From Rotaria macrura (Eukaryota; Rotifera; Eurotatoria; Philodinida; Philodinidae): a DNA stretch of 64,000 nt. Within the stretch, counting starts at the first letter, position 1. Each line of letters starts with the position of its first letter. Under the pieces are notes generated by a model. The model made no database searches. It saw nothing but the letters and a program-made list of their open reading frames with translations, and was not told the DNA's origin. This document shows, piece after piece, positions 61,555-64,000 of this stretch. Both the position numbers and the translations under genes were made by a program. Where the stretch lies: assembly GCA_900239685.1 (NCBI GenBank), contig OENT01000228.1, forward strand, positions 1 through 64,000. Direction: 5' to 3'.

Positions 61555-63341
61555 CGTTCTCTTATAATTTTCAACTTGTTCTTAAGAATATGGCTTGATA
61601 AATAGATTTTTCTTTCATTTTTATAGAGTATTAAATAGCATTTAAATAGACTGAAGTGATGCGTGGGATGAAAAAAACGTTCTCTCTCAATAGTACTTCG
61701 TTCATTTTGTCAAAAAAAGAAACATGACAAGAAAAACTTGATTACACAAAATAGGACCAGTTATTTTAATTGAATAGAAATAGATTCTCTTATTTCGCTC
61801 GGATGACCTTGGATCGATGATTTGTCATTGAAACATGTTGTTATTTTCCAGGATAATTGGGATCGATCCAAGTAATTATCTCTTTTATTTTCATGTCAAG
61901 GCGTTTGTATATTGTAACATATATGGATGCCAGGAAATGACCTATGAAATACACGTCGAACCGAAAGAAAAAACACCAAAGTATGTTGATGCACAATGAA
62001 CTGAAAATATTTCTTTTTATCTTACTTCTTAATATTCTGAAAATGTTTTTGTCTTGGAAGATGCGTTATTGTCCTTTCTTGTGACATGTAAAAGTTTAGT
62101 TACAAAATAAAAGTATATTTTACATTCTATTATTTTAGTATTCGAATAATTGTATAGTCAACATGGCACTGAACGACTTCTTGTATAATTATTCATGAAT
62201 ATCAACTTGAATTCAACAAATGTAACTCATCCTTAGGTGTTTTAGTTGAACATGAAAATGCGACAAAAACATATATCTATTAAGCTGCTTTCTGTATGAT
62301 ATTCAAAGCGTGAAAATCGACGCTGTAATATATGCTTTTGAGGATTATTTTAAAAGAACTCCTTCACGTCTCATTTGATCTATTTGCAGTTGTCATCGAA
62401 AGTCTGGACGATCTCCATGATAGGTTTTATTCTCGTAGCTAGAGTGCTTCTAAACAAGTAGATGTGTGATCGAGCATACTATTTTAAGGAATTTTCTTAT
62501 ATGATTGTTCATTTGACTTCTTCATGATGGTAGTGTAATTCTCTTCAATTGAATTGAATGCTTTACAATATTTTTCAAAAATCTCGTGCAAATCCGTTTT
62601 ACAACTGACAAGTTGTACTAAGCAACCCTTCGATTATCCATTTCAAAAAGGAAGGCATGTTGTTGTTCGTTGAATAACATTTGATTGGAACAAGACAGAC
62701 GGGCATGCTTTGCATGGTTGGATAGATCACACTCTGAAGCAGCAATACATTAAGAAAATCGAAATACTATAAAGAATATTTCCATCACAAGACATCAAAT
62801 TTTCTATGAGTAGCCATTTTCCGTGGATATCTGGCAAAACGTGGTTTCACTTGCAAATACAATATCTCAAAGTAGGACTATGGTCTTCAGTTGAAATTTT
62901 CAGGTTATTCTACGTAATACCGGATATGTCTCATGAAAAAAGTGCAGCTGAAAAGTCCAGAATTAAACTTTTAAAACATATATTAAAATATCAAGTTTCA
63001 ACGTTCCCATAGAAGACATTAGGCTACAATATGGATAGATTAAAATCATGAGCATATTAAGCTCAAGGAATAAGTTATCGGTTTTCCAAATATCTTCCGA
63101 AAATCTTCATAGAATAAATGTTCATGCCTCTTCATAATCAGATAGATTTTCTGTCCTGAACGTGCTGCTCTCCTCAACGATGAAAGTCGAGCCCTTCTAT
63201 CATGCTCCTGAAAATTTGTAGTCAACCAACAACCATGAGTCTTCTTTTTTTGACATGTATAACAGTATGGCTTTGTGCTTGCTTTATATCTTGTTGACAT
63301 GTTCAATTATTATCGATCAAAATGTGACTATGGTCCTTGTA
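61555..63341. other. non-genic region with a small open frame
   Basis: No supported gene besides the weak minus-strand frame at 63046-63300. The plus-strand frame at 62806-63012 has no recognisable features. Confidence 0.5.
63046..63300 (-). CDS. possible small protein with a Cys motif
   Basis: From the ATG at 63300 a minus-strand frame of 84 residues begins MSTRYKASTKPYCYTCQKKK and continues with an Arg-rich stretch (EHDRRARLSSLRRAARSG). The CxxC plus a later Cys could bind a metal. A TTTCAG in the middle may be a splice acceptor instead. No homologue recognised. Confidence 0.25.
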   Translation of the reverse strand: MSTRYKASTKPYCYTCQKKKTHGCWLTTNFQEHDRRARLSSLRRAARSGQKIYLIMKRHEHLFYEDFRKIFGKPITYSLSLICS

Positions 63342-63706
63342 CCCAAGTAGAAAAACATGTAGAAAAGCTCGTTTAAACATTCAATCGGCAACTGTGATTG
63401 CGAGTTACTAACGTTCATTTAAAAAAAGCAAGAAACGCCTTTTTCCGAGGAATTTTCACTTTTCGAGCGTGAAAATGGATTAAAGCTCTTATTCTGAGCG
63501 TTCAAGCACATCATTATCCTAAAACTTGAAAAGCAATTCGCTTAAACGTTCAAAGTCAGAGTTTTTATTCGTATTCACTCTCGGAAAGTGAATGCTATGC
63601 GGAAAAATGGAGTTTCTCGCATTTTGTTAATGCGCGTTAGTAACTCGCAATCGCGGTTTCCGATTGAATGTTTAAACGCGTTTTTCCAAATGTTTGTCTG
63701 CTTGAG
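63342..63706. mobile_element. TA-flanked MITE with ~78-bp inverted repeats
   Basis: The element is flanked by TA on both sides (63340-63341 and 63707-63708), as for Tc1/mariner-type insertions. The left end starts cccaagtagaaaaacatgta; the right end, reverse-complemented, starts ctcaagcagacaaacatttg. The two arms stay alike for about 78 bp, sharing cgtttaaacattcaatcgg and gattgcgagttactaacg, with roughly one mismatch in seven. No protein is encoded. Confidence 0.78.
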
Positions 63707-63708
63707 TA

Positions 63709-64000
63709 AGATACTATATTTAATGAACAAATCATTGATGATTTTCTATTAAATAATATGCAATAATTATCAGACTATCTTTACCATGATAATATATTTG
63801 CCATTACATTTCAAGGAAATTTGGTTTTTCTGAGCACTGAATTATTCGAATCAGTTTGTTCACGATTAGAAATCTATATTTAATCGTTCGGTCACACTTC
63901 AGTATGTTACTGATAAAAAGAAACGGCAACATATTTTTTGTCTTATTTTTCTGTGTGTTACAACACTACTATTGTGAAAGAGTATTAATAAAAAAGTTTA
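63709..64000. other. AT-rich end of window
   Basis: Nothing recognisable. Confidence 0.6.

Noticed and set aside
1..64000. tRNA, rRNA and other structured RNA genes
   Set aside because: No T-loop-like GGTTCRA with a matching acceptor stem, and no rRNA-like block, was seen on reading; a covariance-model scan could still find some.

Overview
This is a stretch of AT-rich eukaryotic nuclear DNA, almost certainly from an animal. Five gene models encode recognisable metazoan proteins: an R7-family RGS protein, TMEM33, a ZnT1-like SLC30 protein, SLC12A9 and TIPRL. They are cut by many short GT-AG introns (most 50-90 bp, a few near 1-2 kb). Two further genes have a more microbial flavour: a very large microbial-type poly(ADP-ribose) glycohydrolase (PARG) fusion and a tocopherol-cyclase-like protein. 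Compact introns, likely trans-splice acceptors just before start codons, foldback transposons and foreign-looking genes suggest a bdelloid rotifer, but that is inference. I found no rRNA, tRNA or CRISPR array.

Layout. 1-6.9 kb: non-genic, with a 856-bp hAT-like foldback element (4874-5729) in an 8-bp target duplication. 7.0-13.5 kb, minus strand: TMEM33 then RGS, head to tail, 240 bp apart. 13.5-19.5 kb: non-genic, with a decayed foldback element and a few coding-like fragments. 19.5-27.7 kb, plus: the PARG fusion. 27.7-34.2 kb: mostly non-genic, with a two-exon gene for a small secreted protein at 29.5-29.9 kb (minus). 34.2-36.8 kb, plus: ZnT1-like gene. 38.3-39.6 kb, minus: tocopherol-cyclase-like gene. 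43.2-51.5 kb, plus: SLC12A9 then TIPRL, 235 bp apart. 52.1-54.2 kb: an element with apparently perfect 397-bp inverted repeats. 54.2-64 kb: mostly non-genic, with a hAT-like MITE (60062-60524), a gene for an 87-residue secreted peptide (61.2-61.6 kb, minus) and a TA-flanked MITE (63342-63706).

The strongest candidate for something undescribed is the 19.5-27.7 kb gene. It predicts a protein of about 2,570 residues. A PARG domain with an intact catalytic signature is followed by about nine zinc fingers with the spacing of PBZ poly(ADP-ribose)-binding fingers, then an unassigned ~700-residue region, four more such fingers, an acidic linker, a glutamine-amidotransferase-like alpha/beta domain and a lysine-rich tail. 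That would join reader and eraser of poly(ADP-ribose) in one chain. The ZnT1-like protein is also notable because by eye it lacks three of the four transmembrane zinc ligands.

All gene models were built by reading frames and splice sites by eye and checking that intron phases close. No transcript or database evidence was available.
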